From an uncultured bacterium (GTDB lineage Bacteria > Bipolaricaulota > Bipolaricaulia > UBA7950 > UBA9294): a stretch of 47,618 nt of DNA. Positions 7,010 through 15,811 of the stretch are shown piece by piece; the stretch's first letter is position 1, and each line of letters begins with the position of its first letter. Under the pieces are notes generated by a model, which worked only from the letters and a program-made list of their open reading frames with translations, was not told the origin of the DNA and did not search any database. Location: positions 1-47,618 of the forward strand of contig CAJVYM010000005.1 in NCBI GenBank assembly GCA_913009415.1. The letters run 5' to 3'. A program made the translations under genes and the position numbers.

Positions 7010-7789
7010 TCATGTCGCCTTGAGGATCATGTTGACGATGGCGTACACGAGAACGACCCCGAAGAGCTGACGCAACCGTCGTTTAGGGATGCGCGAACCG
7101 AGGCGTGGCCCGAGTTGTGCGCCGATGATCAGTCCGAGGATGAGCGGGATGGCCAGTTCCGGACGGAGGTCTCCTTGAACCCAGTGCTGGTAGGATCCGA
7201 TTATCGCTGATGGAATCATGACAAACAGGCTCGTCGCCACCGCCGTGACGATGTCGAGGCCGAGGAAGACAGCAAGCGCGGGGACCATCACTGTACCGCC
7301 GCCGATACCGAACATTCCCGATGCCGCTCCTGCGATAATCCCGACGATCGCCGTCGTGGCGTAGAAGCGCGTTCCGCGCACATTCCGTCCCAAGGAGAGC
7401 GGTATCTCCTTGGGTTGTTTCCCGAGGAGCATCATCCCTGCCGGATAGAGCAGGATCGCGGCAAACCCGATCTCCAACCAGCGTGCGTCGATGAACCCGC
7501 TGAGCCACGCGCCGGTCCACGCACCGACGATCGCTAGCGGCATGAGAAGAAGCCCAATACGGAAATTGATCGCGCGACGCAACCAATAGACGATAGTCCC
7601 AGAGAGGCTGGTGAACACGACCCCGGCGATGCTCGTCCCTGTAGCTTGGTGCATAGTCGGCACGAATCCTCCCAAAAGTAGGAGTGGAACCATGAAGATT
7701 CCTCCCCCAACGCCGAGGAGACTGGCGAAGCCGCCGATGGCGATCGCGGTAAAGAACAGGGTAAGAAATGTTCCTATACCTATATCCAC
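7010..7789 (-). CDS. TauE/SafE family sulfite/organosulfur exporter-like permease
   Basis: This 259-aa polytopic protein has two related halves. Each carries the glycine-rich family motif: GFASLLGVGGGIFMVPLL near residue 20-37 and GAASGMFGIGGGTVMVPAL near 154-172. About eight membrane segments are visible. Members export sulfite, sulfoacetate or other small anions. It starts with GTG at 7789, preceded by AGGTGAT. It is the first gene of a minus-strand run ahead of the two chromate-type subunits (87 nt gap). The co-location suggests an anion-export theme, which is an inference. Confidence 0.88.
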   Translation of the reverse strand: MDIGIGTFLTLFFTAIAIGGFASLLGVGGGIFMVPLLLLGGFVPTMHQATGTSIAGVVFTSLSGTIVYWLRRAINFRIGLLLMPLAIVGAWTGAWLSGFIDARWLEIGFAAILLYPAGMMLLGKQPKEIPLSLGRNVRGTRFYATTAIVGIIAGAASGMFGIGGGTVMVPALAVFLGLDIVTAVATSLFVMIPSAIIGSYQHWVQGDLRPELAIPLILGLIIGAQLGPRLGSRIPKRRLRQLFGVVLVYAIVNMILKAT

Positions 7790-7820
7790 AATATCACCTT
7801 TATTATCCTTACGGATATCT

Positions 7821-7851
7821 ACTAAAAGAATGTCTGCTCTATGCTTTTAGT
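7821..7851 (-). promoter_or_regulatory. 8-bp inverted repeat upstream of the TauE-like gene
   Basis: ACTAAAAG (7821-7828) and CTTTTAGT (7844-7851) are perfect inverted arms with 15 nt between them, in an A/T-rich stretch 32 bp upstream of the GTG start. The position suits an operator or a promoter-region element. No regulator gene is adjacent. Confidence 0.35.
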
Positions 7852-7927
7852 CTAATAATGTAAAACATCCACATCAGATTGCGGAGAGCCCGCGCTGTGT
7901 ATTCCCTGTTCTTGCGTATTTGCATAC

Positions 7928-8770
7928 TCAATTGTGCGATAAGCTGGGGGAGATGATCCCACTGATGGGAGTTACCTGCAAGCCACGAGCTCTCAGCTTC
8001 TCGATGAACGGATTAATCCCCAACGAATCACTCGCGATGTGACCGGTAACGATCAAGGTCTTCTCCTTTTCCTGATACTCCTGCGCCAAGTGTTGCGCAT
8101 CGTTTGGGCGGCAATGGATGTATACTAAGGTATCCACTCCGTGATCGAAATAGGCTTTGGCTATCGGGTATCCCCCGTTTGTCCCTGCGCCGTGAGAGAT
8201 AGCCACGCGACCGAGCCGATTGTCCGGGCTGCCGACCATCGCCTCGATCGTTGTCTTTGCATGCTGGAACTCGCCAAAGCCACTCTGAAACAGAGTGATA
8301 AGATCATGGACGGTATCTTGTTCGCTAAGTTGGCTTGCCGCGTCTGCCATTCGCTTCCTCCCGATTTCATCGAGTGGGGTGTGGATATTCATGTACGGCA
8401 TGTGAATCAGTCGAGCGATCGAAGGGGCGTGATCATAATTGCGCATCGAGTTGAGGATGCGCCGTTCGTATACGAGATTACCGATCGCGTTTCGCGCTAC
8501 ATCGATGGGAACACGAGCTGTAGCCATCTGTTGTACATGGCGTTCGAGCACAAGATGAAAGTTAACTATCGCTTCACCTCCCATGGGATGATGGGAAATA
8601 GCGAGGTCGTACCCCAAATTACGGGCGAGAATCAATTCAGTACTTCCGATGTCAATGCCGAACAGCACCCGCTCGACGGTCTTGCCGGGAAGGTAGATGG
8701 CGGTATCACCAGGGACCTCTGCTAGACCGGCCATCTCTAGAGCTAGCTCCATAATTGCATCGGTATCCAT
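7928..8770 (-). CDS. Nif3-like dinuclear metal-binding protein
   Basis: Nif3/YbgI/DUF34 proteins are widespread metal-binding hexamers, often annotated as GTP cyclohydrolase I type 2, with an unsettled cellular role. Here ISHHP (about residue 59-63) supplies the N-terminal metal-binding histidines, and TGHIASDSLGIN near residue 245 supplies the C-terminal H and D motif. The length (280 aa) is normal for the short form without an inserted PII-like domain. AAGGAGG lies 8 nt before ATG 8770. It follows the oligopeptide permease genes by 94 nt on the same strand and may be cotranscribed. A/T-rich DNA around 8790-8820 could carry its own promoter, but no clean -35/-10 pair is visible. Confidence 0.85.
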   Translation of the reverse strand: MDTDAIMELALEMAGLAEVPGDTAIYLPGKTVERVLFGIDIGSTELILARNLGYDLAISHHPMGGEAIVNFHLVLERHVQQMATARVPIDVARNAIGNLVYERRILNSMRNYDHAPSIARLIHMPYMNIHTPLDEIGRKRMADAASQLSEQDTVHDLITLFQSGFGEFQHAKTTIEAMVGSPDNRLGRVAISHGAGTNGGYPIAKAYFDHGVDTLVYIHCRPNDAQHLAQEYQEKEKTLIVTGHIASDSLGINPFIEKLRARGLQVTPISGIISPSLSHN

Positions 8771-8864
8771 CTGCTTGCCTCCTTAGAATATCCTTTTTCT
8801 ACTAATGTATAATTCTTATCTTACTGACCCGCATTCGTTGCCCACGAGTCATTCTGATACAACA

Positions 8865-9716
8865 TCAGTCGGACTGAAACGGATCAAGAGCATCACGGAT
8901 ACCGTCCCCCAGCAAATTGAACGATAACACCACGATCAGGATTGCCAGTCCGGGAACGAAAGCAATGTACGGGCTCGTATACAGGAAATTGCGGCCTTCA
9001 CTGATCATGACACCCCACTCTGGCATAGGGGGTTGCGCTCCGATGCCCAAGAAGCTCAGCGCAGCGGCATTGAGAATAGAAACACCTATGCGCACGGTGG
9101 CGAACACGATGATTGGCGAGACGATGTTGGGCAGAATATGCTGCAAAAGTATTCGCGAGGTCGGGGCTCCGAGTGACCGTGCAGCTAGCACATAGGTCTC
9201 CTCTTTTGCTGACAGAGTGGCCCCCCGGGTGAGGCGAGCAAACATGGGGATGGAGAAGACACTAATTGCAATTATCACATTATACAAGCCTGGGCCAAGG
9301 ATGGCGACGACTATGATCGCGATGAGTACGCCGGGAAAAGCAAGTAGGATATCCATCACCCGCATGATCAGATTGTCCAGATGCTTGAAATAACCAGCTA
9401 TGAGCCCCAGCGTCATTCCGATCAGCATACCTACACCGACAGAGACTAATCCCACCATCAACGAGATCCGTCCCCCATAGACAAGGCGGCTGGCAATATC
9501 TCTTCCGAAGCCGTCTGTCCCCAAAAGGTGCCCCGGGCTTCCCGGCGGAAGCCGGCGCTCCGACATTCTCTGCGACGCAGGATCGTAGGGGGCAATGACC
9601 TGAGCAAGGATCGCGCTAATCAATAGGATGGAGATGATACCAAGAGACACCACCGCTAATCGATCCTTGCGGAACCTCCGTATTCGTAACTGCCATAAAC
9701 TAGTGCTTTTAGTCAT
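8865..9716 (-). CDS. dppC: Oligopeptide/dipeptide ABC transporter permease, DppC/OppC type
   Basis: This is the second inner-membrane channel subunit of a peptide or nickel-type importer. An N-terminal membrane segment (VVSLGIISILLISAILAQVI) is followed by the OppC-type linker PPGSPGHLLGTDGFGRDI at ~57-74. Five more membrane segments follow, with an EAA-type loop around residues 180-200 (AARSLGAPTSRILLQHILPN). It is 283 aa. It overlaps the upstream permease gene by 8 nt, so they are coupled. No ATPase gene follows, which is unusual for this transporter class. Confidence 0.92.
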   Translation of the reverse strand: MTKSTSLWQLRIRRFRKDRLAVVSLGIISILLISAILAQVIAPYDPASQRMSERRLPPGSPGHLLGTDGFGRDIASRLVYGGRISLMVGLVSVGVGMLIGMTLGLIAGYFKHLDNLIMRVMDILLAFPGVLIAIIVVAILGPGLYNVIIAISVFSIPMFARLTRGATLSAKEETYVLAARSLGAPTSRILLQHILPNIVSPIIVFATVRIGVSILNAAALSFLGIGAQPPMPEWGVMISEGRNFLYTSPYIAFVPGLAILIVVLSFNLLGDGIRDALDPFQSD

Positions 9717-10650
9717 AACGGATCCTTACATCGATCAAGCTATAGGAAACATCGACCAGCAGGTTCACGATGGCAAATGTTGCGGCAATAAGCAGAACTG
9801 AAGCCGCTAACACCGGATAGTCCCGCGTCAGTATCGATCGCAAGACCATGCGCCCAACGCCGTTTATCGCAAACACCGATTCGATGATTACCGTTCCTCC
9901 GAGAAAGATGCCCATGCGCATGCCCAAGATGGTCACTACCGGAATGGCAGCGTTGCGGAAAGCATGTTTTACAATGATCCTCCACTCGGATAGCCCTTTT
10001 GACCAAGCAGTGCGGATGTACTCTTTCCCCAACACGTCGAGCATGGAGGATCGAGTCAAGCGGAGCACCGAAGCCACCCCGAGGAACCCGAGGGAAAACG
10101 CAGGCATGATAATATCCTTGATGCCTCCCCAGCTCCAAGCAGGATGTGTAAAACCAGCCACAGGCAGCCATCGTAGCTTTATTCCAAATAAATACATGAG
10201 CATTAACCCCAACCAAAAACCAGGCATCGCTACTCCCACTAGAGCAATCGGGGTGGTGATATTATCGAGGATGGATCGCGGCCTAATCGCCGCGATCACC
10301 CCTCCACCCACGCCAAGGATAATGGTGATCAAGATACTGGCGAAAGCGAGGCGAACAGTATTTGGGTAGCGCACCAGTACCATCGAGGTTACCGAGCGTC
10401 TGGTAGTGAGGGAAATTCCCATATCCCCGTGCAGCAGTTTCCATAAGTAGCGGAAGTATTGGTTGATAACCGGCTGATCCAACCCCAGCTTATGACGGAT
10501 ATTAGCAATATCCTGTGCCGATGCCTCTGGACCGGCCAAGATGCTCGCTGGATCGCCGGGAGCGGAGTGGAGGGCGAAGAATGTCACCACGGTCACGGCA
10601 AACAGCGTTGGGATCAGGATCAAGATTCGGCGGATGAGATAAGCGGCCAT
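9709..10650 (-). CDS. dppB: Oligopeptide/dipeptide ABC transporter permease, DppB/OppB type
   Basis: The first channel subunit. It has the DppB N-terminal signature YLIRRILILIPTLFAVTVVT followed by LHSAPGDPA. A KLGLDQPVINQYFRYLWKLL segment comes before the ABC-permease core, and an EAA loop (RTAWSKGLSEWRIIVKHAFRNA) lies near residue 225. It is 313 aa. GAGGAG precedes ATG 10650 closely. It lies between the binding-protein gene (66-nt gap holding a strong palindrome) and the OppC-type gene (8-nt overlap). Confidence 0.92.
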   Translation of the reverse strand: MAAYLIRRILILIPTLFAVTVVTFFALHSAPGDPASILAGPEASAQDIANIRHKLGLDQPVINQYFRYLWKLLHGDMGISLTTRRSVTSMVLVRYPNTVRLAFASILITIILGVGGGVIAAIRPRSILDNITTPIALVGVAMPGFWLGLMLMYLFGIKLRWLPVAGFTHPAWSWGGIKDIIMPAFSLGFLGVASVLRLTRSSMLDVLGKEYIRTAWSKGLSEWRIIVKHAFRNAAIPVVTILGMRMGIFLGGTVIIESVFAINGVGRMVLRSILTRDYPVLAASVLLIAATFAIVNLLVDVSYSLIDVRIRYD

Positions 10651-10675
10651 TTTCTCCTCTGCAGGTTAAAAACAC

Positions 10676-10699
10676 GGGGAGGGAGCATGCTCCCTCCCC
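10676..10699 (-). terminator. Perfect 24-bp palindrome between binding-protein and permease genes
   Basis: The segment reads GGGGAGGGAGCA then its exact reverse complement. It is G/C-rich and lies 17 nt after the binding-protein stop in the direction of transcription. There is no T-run directly after it on the minus strand, so it is more likely a transcript-stabilising or attenuating stem than a full terminator. Such stems often keep the binding protein in excess over the permeases. Confidence 0.6.
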
Positions 10700-10716
10700 T
10701 AATTGAGTCAAGGAGG

Positions 10717-12249
10717 TTATTTCTTGTACACGTCTTTTAGGATCCAGCTCTGGTTTGGATTCACGACTAGATTGTGAACGTCATTGAGGTAGGCAAGGAT
10801 GTTGAGCTGATCGTACAGCGGAACCCACGCTACATTGGTGATCAACGCAGCATTTGCCGCCTCAAGCGCGGCCAACCTAACCTTCTGGTCCACGTTTTTT
10901 CGCGCCACCATGATCAGCCTATCCGTGATCGGATTGCTGTAGAAGGCACGGTTCGCGCCCCCGATGTTGTCCGAGTCGAGGTTGGGGTAGAGGAGTTCCT
11001 CTCCGTCGGCGGTAAGATTGGTCCAACCGAGCAGGAACATGTCCTGATCTCCTTTACGGGTCGCACTGAGGAATGTTGCCCAATCGAGACCTTTGAGTTC
11101 AACTTTGATTCCGATTTTGCTTAGTTGCTCTTGGATTACCTGCGCCACCACCGGATAGTCCCCGGTAACCCCGTACCACAGGGTAGTGGTGAATCCGTCA
11201 GGATAGCCAGCGTCAGCGAGGAGCGCCTTTGCCTTCGCCGGATCGTGGTTGTACCCGAATGCTTCAGCGGTTGGGTCGTACCCAAATACCTTAGGACCGA
11301 TAATGGATTTGGATGCCGAGGCCAGCCCATCAAGAGCGGTCACGATATCCTTGCGGTCGATGGCCATGGCGATGGCCTGGCGCACCTTCAGGTTCTGGAA
11401 CACCTTCCGTTGGAAGTTAAACGACAAATAGCGGATGGGAGTTCCCAACGGAGCAACAGCGGTGACCTGGGGATCGTCCTTGAGAGTGGCGAAGAGCGGG
11501 GTAGGAATGAGATCAGTGAAGTCAATCTCTCCTGTCTGCAGGAGGCCCACACGCGTCGCTCCCTCAGGAACGATCCGGAAGATTATGCGCTTGAGCTTAG
11601 GGGCATTTCCCCAGTAGAGGTCGTTGCGCACCAAAGTGATGTGATCTCCAGGAACCCACTCTTCCAGCTTAAACGGACCAGTTCCGACCGGGTGCTGCAT
11701 TAAATTGCCGTACTTGGCCACTGCTGTTGGACTGACGATCTCGGAGTTACCGTGGGTGAGGATCGCAGGGAACGGACCAAAGGGATATTTAGTGGTGATC
11801 TTCACTGTCAAGTCGTTCACTACGTCGATCTTGTCCACCATCTTGAGCAGGCTAGCGCGCGGCGCGGCCACCTTAGGGTCAAGAAGGCGCTCGAAGGTGA
11901 ACTTTACCGCGGCGGCGTTGAACGGTGTTCCGTCGGAAAATACCACGTTCGGCCGCAGATGAATGATCCACGTCAACGCATCAGGATTCTCGTAGCTGAG
12001 CGCCAGACTTGGTTTGATCTCCATTGTATTCCAATCACGCACAAATAATGTATCGTATATTTGATCGGTAACGTTGCTTGATACGCGGTCGTTGGTGAGG
12101 ATAGGAGAGAGACCCTGCACATCGGAATCAGCACCATACACCAACGTCGATAGATCGTTGGCTAGTGTAGGAAGAGTAATCAACAACCCGGCCAACAGGA
12201 CTATCGCGGCTACTATCACCTTTTTCATTGTTATTTTCTTTACTTCCAT
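10717..12249 (-). CDS. Peptide ABC transporter substrate-binding protein (family 5)
   Basis: This is the extracytoplasmic receptor of an oligopeptide importer. Residues ~8-30 form a signal peptide (KKVIVAAIVLLAGLLITLPT, then ALAND-like cleavage region) with no lipobox cysteine, so it is probably periplasmic and soluble. Typical SBP_bac_5 features follow: TLVYGADSDVQGLSPILTND, the SYENPDALTWIIHLRPNVVF region and FNFQRKVFQNLKVRQAIAMA near residue 275. It is 510 aa, the expected length. GGAGG precedes ATG 12249. It is the second gene after the GntR regulator, 29 nt downstream of it. Confidence 0.93.
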   Translation of the reverse strand: MEVKKITMKKVIVAAIVLLAGLLITLPTLANDLSTLVYGADSDVQGLSPILTNDRVSSNVTDQIYDTLFVRDWNTMEIKPSLALSYENPDALTWIIHLRPNVVFSDGTPFNAAAVKFTFERLLDPKVAAPRASLLKMVDKIDVVNDLTVKITTKYPFGPFPAILTHGNSEIVSPTAVAKYGNLMQHPVGTGPFKLEEWVPGDHITLVRNDLYWGNAPKLKRIIFRIVPEGATRVGLLQTGEIDFTDLIPTPLFATLKDDPQVTAVAPLGTPIRYLSFNFQRKVFQNLKVRQAIAMAIDRKDIVTALDGLASASKSIIGPKVFGYDPTAEAFGYNHDPAKAKALLADAGYPDGFTTTLWYGVTGDYPVVAQVIQEQLSKIGIKVELKGLDWATFLSATRKGDQDMFLLGWTNLTADGEELLYPNLDSDNIGGANRAFYSNPITDRLIMVARKNVDQKVRLAALEAANAALITNVAWVPLYDQLNILAYLNDVHNLVVNPNQSWILKDVYKK

Positions 12250-12278
12250 AATCGTTTTCCTCCTTTACTACAAGCTTA

Positions 12279-13052
12279 CTAGCGGTTAACCATTCTTCTC
12301 TGATTGCCGCGGGTACCATTTTCGGATGATGTATCACCCCCTGACTTGTAGTCCTCGCTGAGATAGGTTTCCACATCGCGGAAGTGTTCTTCCATCTCTT
12401 TTTTTGCTGCTCTGGAATCACCGTTTCTTATTGCCCGAAAGATCCGTTCGTGGATCTTGTACGCATTTCGTCCCTGCTCGTTCTCAGTTAGGTAGCTCTT
12501 GCGCATCGCTCGTGATAGCCGATCTTCCATGGTGCGGATCAATGGAGTTATCACGCTTTCCAGGTATGAATTCTTCGCTCCCTTCACTACCCCGATATGA
12601 AAGTCAATATTGGCGTGCAAATAGGCATCATCGTCCTTTTCTTGTGTCGCTTGCTTCATTAATGAGAGAGCATCCTGCATCAGTTCCAAGTCCGCTTGTT
12701 CCGCCCTCTCCGCGGCGATCGTGGCGACAGTGCTTTCCAGAATTCGGCGTGCGTCGAGGACCTCGAAAGGACTTTCGCTCATCTCCAGAATCGCCCGCGC
12801 CTGAGCACGGGTGGATAGTGGATCGGTGCTGCGAACGTAGGTTCCATCGCCAACTCGGCTCTCCAGCAGTCCCACCATCTCCAGCGCGCACAGTGCCTCT
12901 CTTACCGAGGGCCGACTGACCCCAATTTGCTCGGCGATCATTCGCTCGGGGGGGAGCTTTTCACCGGGTTTGTAGGTGCTATCTTGGATGGAAGCGATGA
13001 TCTGTTCAGCAATCTGGACGTTGCGCTTCTTGCTCTCCAATTTCTTAAACAT
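12279..13052 (-). CDS. FadR-subfamily GntR transcriptional regulator
   Basis: It has an N-terminal winged helix-turn-helix (about residues 10-75): PGEKLPPERMIAEQIGVSRP and SVREALCALEMVGLLES carry the GntR signature. A C-terminal all-helical FCD ligand-binding domain covers ~95-230. FCD regulators usually bind small organic acids or amino acids with a metal. It lies directly upstream of, and on the same strand as, the peptide importer, so it likely controls that operon in response to a metabolite. A good promoter sits upstream at 13117-13145. The C-terminal ~25 residues are polar and look like an extension. Confidence 0.92.
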   Translation of the reverse strand: MFKKLESKKRNVQIAEQIIASIQDSTYKPGEKLPPERMIAEQIGVSRPSVREALCALEMVGLLESRVGDGTYVRSTDPLSTRAQARAILEMSESPFEVLDARRILESTVATIAAERAEQADLELMQDALSLMKQATQEKDDDAYLHANIDFHIGVVKGAKNSYLESVITPLIRTMEDRLSRAMRKSYLTENEQGRNAYKIHERIFRAIRNGDSRAAKKEMEEHFRDVETYLSEDYKSGGDTSSENGTRGNQRRMVNR

Positions 13053-13116
13053 GACTCCCTAGCTCCTTCTTGTTCTTGGCGCATTGGACAGGCAACCAAG
13101 CCTTATAACCATTACC

Positions 13117-13145
13117 ATCATACCTATTCTGTAGTCCGAGGTCAA
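13117..13145 (-). promoter_or_regulatory. Promoter of the GntR-peptide importer operon
   Basis: Read on the minus strand: TTGACC (13145-13140), a 17-nt spacer, then TATGAT (13122-13117). This is a good sigma-70-type match, 64 nt upstream of the regulator start. The opposite-strand promoter for the HD gene begins 5 bp away, so both could be controlled from one shared site. Confidence 0.65.
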
Positions 13146-13149
13146 GCGA

Positions 13150-13178
13150 TTGGATATCGTCGTTCCGGGATGTATATT
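13150..13178 (+). promoter_or_regulatory. Promoter of the HD-domain gene
   Basis: TTGGAT (13150-13155), 17-nt spacer, TATATT (13173-13178). The start codon follows 55 nt after the -10. It is back-to-back with the GntR promoter. Confidence 0.55.
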
Positions 13179-13233
13179 TTAGAGATAAGTTTGGATGCAT
13201 AATGGAGTTAACTAAGATATATAAGGAGGAGGA

Positions 13234-13824
13234 ATGTCAATGTATATACCAACAAGAGACGAAGCATTTGCATTGTTAAGAGAGTTCAACCACTCGGACA
13301 GCCTGATCAAGCATGCCCTGTCCGTCGAAGGGGTGATGCGCTACATGGCGCGCAAGCGTGGCGAGGACGAGGAGAAGTGGGGGATCATTGGCCTCGTGCA
13401 CGATCTCGACTACGAGCGCTACCCGCAGCAACACTGCCAGAAGACGAAGGAGATCCTGGAAGAGCGCGCCTGGCCGGAGGACTACATCCGCGCCATCATG
13501 TCGCATGGTTGGGGTCTGGTCACCGACGTCGAGCCGCAACATGAGATGGAGAAGGTCCTCTACGCGATCGATGAACTGACCGGCTTGGTGACGGCTGTCG
13601 CCCTGGTGCGCCCGTCGAAGAGCGTCCTCGACATGAAGGTCAAGTCGGTCACTAAGAAATGGAAGGACAAGAGCTTCGCTGCCGGGGTAAGCCGCGATGT
13701 GATCGCAAAGGGTGCAGAAATGCTCGGAATGGACTTAAAGGACTTGTTCGAAGACGTGATTATGGGGATGCGTGAGGTGGCAACGGAGATCGGCCTTGTT
13801 GGCATTGTTGCTGATGAAGCATGA
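13234..13824 (+). CDS. HD-superfamily hydrolase (COG2316-like)
   Basis: HD-domain metal-dependent phosphohydrolase. The first histidine is in IKHALSVEG (H27), the HD pair is in GLVHDLDYERYP (residues 56-57), and a later conserved histidine is in IMSHGWG with a downstream D (YAIDELTGLV). This pattern fits the predicted HD hydrolases of the COG2316 type, whose substrate is unknown. It is 196 aa. AAGGAGGAGG sits just before ATG 13234; ATG 13240 is an alternative with more typical spacing. It precedes the oligoendopeptidase gene by 33 nt on the same strand and probably shares its transcript. Confidence 0.88.
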   Translation: MSMYIPTRDEAFALLREFNHSDSLIKHALSVEGVMRYMARKRGEDEEKWGIIGLVHDLDYERYPQQHCQKTKEILEERAWPEDYIRAIMSHGWGLVTDVEPQHEMEKVLYAIDELTGLVTAVALVRPSKSVLDMKVKSVTKKWKDKSFAAGVSRDVIAKGAEMLGMDLKDLFEDVIMGMREVATEIGLVGIVADEA

Positions 13825-13857
13825 TAGATAATTGAGGAAGCCATGAGGAGGAATGAG

Positions 13858-15651
13858 ATGAACGAACGTGTCTACGAGCAGGCGCGCTGGTCGCTTGCCG
13901 ACCTGATTCCAAGCGCTGATCGGCCCGAGGATATCGGAAGTGATTACCTCGATCAGCTTGAGCGCGCGGTCAGTGATCTTGAGGGTAAGCGGACGATTCT
14001 TTCGCCGGATATCACCACGGATGAGTTTGTTGCGCTCCTTACAATCGTAGAACACATCGGTTCGCTCGTGCGGCGCCTGGGGGCGTACGGGCAGCTATGG
14101 TTTGCCGAGGACACACACAATCAGGACGCGCTCTCTTTCCGCGGCCGCGTGGAGAGCGTCATCGCGGATGCGCATAATCGCGCCCTTTTCTTTGAGCTAT
14201 GGTGGAAGGGGTTGGATGACTCCGCTACCGAACAGCTCCTTTCTGCAAGTGGCGATCTATCCTACTACCTGCTCTCGCTTCGTCGCTACAAGCCATACAC
14301 CCTCTCCGAACCGGTGGAGAAGGTGATCAACATCAAGGACCTAAACGGTGTGGAGGCGCTCGTTACTCTGTACGAGATGCTGACGAGCGACTTCACGTTC
14401 AAGATCGAGGTCGATGGCGAGGTGAAGTTGCTCACCCGTTCCGAGCTGATGACCTATGCCCTCGATCCCCGCCCCGAGCTACGCGAGCGCGCGTACGTGG
14501 AGCTGTACCGCGTCTATGGCGAGAACAGCACAGTCCTCGGGCAGATCTACCAACATGTCGTGCGCAACTGGGCCGATGAGCAGGTCGGGCTGCGCGGCTT
14601 CTCCTCCCCGATCTCATCGCGCAACATGAGAAACGACGTTTCCGATGCCGCGGTCGATGTCCTTCTCGACGTGTGCCGCGACAACGTCGACATGTTCCAG
14701 GACTACTTCCGCATGAAGGCGGGATGGTTGGGGATGGAACGTCTGCGGCGCTACGATATCTACGCCCCACTGGACACATCGGAGAAGACGTATTCGTTCA
14801 ACGAGGCGATAAGCACCGTCTTCGCCAGCCTGAATGCATTCTCTCCCACCCTGGCATCGCATGCGCGTCGGGTTCTCGATGAAGGGCATCTCGATTCCGA
14901 GGTGCGCCCCGGCAAGTACGGCGGAGCCTTCTGCCATGGTGTCCTTCCCGGGATCACCCCATGGGTGCTGACAAGCTACAACGGAAAGGGCGAAGACGTC
15001 TCCACCCTGGCTCACGAGCTGGGACACGCGGTGCACGCTCTCATGGCCGCCGATCACTCGACGCTCACGTTCCACTCTTCACTCCCGCTGGCGGAGACGG
15101 CGTCCGTCTTCTCCGAGATCCTCCTTCTGGAGCATCAACTTGCGAGCGAATCCGACCTCGAACTGCGGCGTGATATGCTCGCCCGCTTTGTCGACGGGAC
15201 CTACGCCACTGTCATCAGGCAGGCCTACTTCGTCCTCTTCGAGCGCGAGGCGCACGCCCTAATCAAGGCGGGGGCGACGACTGACGCACTATCCGAGCGG
15301 TATCTAGCAAACCTAAGCGAGCAGTTTGGCGACGCCGTGGATGTGGGCGATGAATTCCGCCACGAGTGGGTCTCCATCCCGCACATCTACAGCACCCCGT
15401 TCTACTGCTACGCCTACAGCTTTGGGCAGCTCCTAGTGCTGGCGCTGTACAAGCGCTACAAGGCAGAGGGATCTGCGTTTGTTCCTAAGTTCCTCAAGAT
15501 CCTCTCCTACGGCGGCTCGAAGAGCCCACAGGAGATCTTGGCCGAGGCCGGCATCGACATCGCCTCGCCGGATTTCTGGCAGGGTGGGTTCGACGTCCTT
15601 CAAGAGATGATCGACGAGCTGGCACAACTGAAAGGATCGGAGATGTCCTAA
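13858..15651 (+). CDS. pepF: Oligoendopeptidase F family metallopeptidase (M3B)
   Basis: Cytoplasmic zinc endopeptidase that cleaves short peptides. The HExxH zinc site is in LAHELGHAVHALMAADHS (about residue 386-390), and the third ligand glutamate lies in the downstream SLPLAETASVFSEILL segment. An N-terminal oligopeptidase lobe covers ~1-200, and the catalytic domain fills the rest. It is 597 aa, the family norm. The frame opens at 13843, but AGGAGG at 13846-13851 is the binding site for ATG 13858, so I start there. Together with the peptide importer on the other strand it suggests a peptide-using lifestyle. Confidence 0.93.
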   Translation: MNERVYEQARWSLADLIPSADRPEDIGSDYLDQLERAVSDLEGKRTILSPDITTDEFVALLTIVEHIGSLVRRLGAYGQLWFAEDTHNQDALSFRGRVESVIADAHNRALFFELWWKGLDDSATEQLLSASGDLSYYLLSLRRYKPYTLSEPVEKVINIKDLNGVEALVTLYEMLTSDFTFKIEVDGEVKLLTRSELMTYALDPRPELRERAYVELYRVYGENSTVLGQIYQHVVRNWADEQVGLRGFSSPISSRNMRNDVSDAAVDVLLDVCRDNVDMFQDYFRMKAGWLGMERLRRYDIYAPLDTSEKTYSFNEAISTVFASLNAFSPTLASHARRVLDEGHLDSEVRPGKYGGAFCHGVLPGITPWVLTSYNGKGEDVSTLAHELGHAVHALMAADHSTLTFHSSLPLAETASVFSEILLLEHQLASESDLELRRDMLARFVDGTYATVIRQAYFVLFEREAHALIKAGATTDALSERYLANLSEQFGDAVDVGDEFRHEWVSIPHIYSTPFYCYAYSFGQLLVLALYKRYKAEGSAFVPKFLKILSYGGSKSPQEILAEAGIDIASPDFWQGGFDVLQEMIDELAQLKGSEMS

Positions 15652-15756
15652 TCTCAGCTATTGTCGAAAAAGTTGCGCCGGTCACTAAGTGCTCAGCGCT
15701 AAGAAGGCGTTTGGAATAACTTCAAGGTGTAGTTTCGTCGCACGATCTCCCTGGAC

Positions 15757-15785
15757 TTGACAAAATGCTTGTAATGCTATAGCAT
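15757..15785 (+). promoter_or_regulatory. Promoter of the type I RM operon
   Basis: Perfect -35 TTGACA (15757-15762), 17-nt spacer, then TAGCAT (15780-15785) as -10; TATAGC two bases upstream is an alternative. The -10 and spacer are covered by the palindromic operator described next. AAAGGAG precedes ATG 15812. Confidence 0.65.
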
Positions 15786-15794
15786 TATAGCATT
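15764..15794 (+). promoter_or_regulatory. Palindromic operator array over the RM promoter
   Basis: Four half-sites are visible: AATGCT at 15764-15769 and 15773-15778, and AGCATT at 15781-15786 and 15789-15794. The inner pair forms the perfect 14-bp palindrome AATGCTATAGCATT (15773-15786), and the outer pair forms a second, wider inverted repeat. The array covers the spacer and -10 of the promoter. The first gene product has its own XRE-type HTH domain, so autorepression by HsdM is the obvious hypothesis. Confidence 0.65.
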
Positions 15795-15811
15795 GTGTTC
15801 CAAAGGAGATC

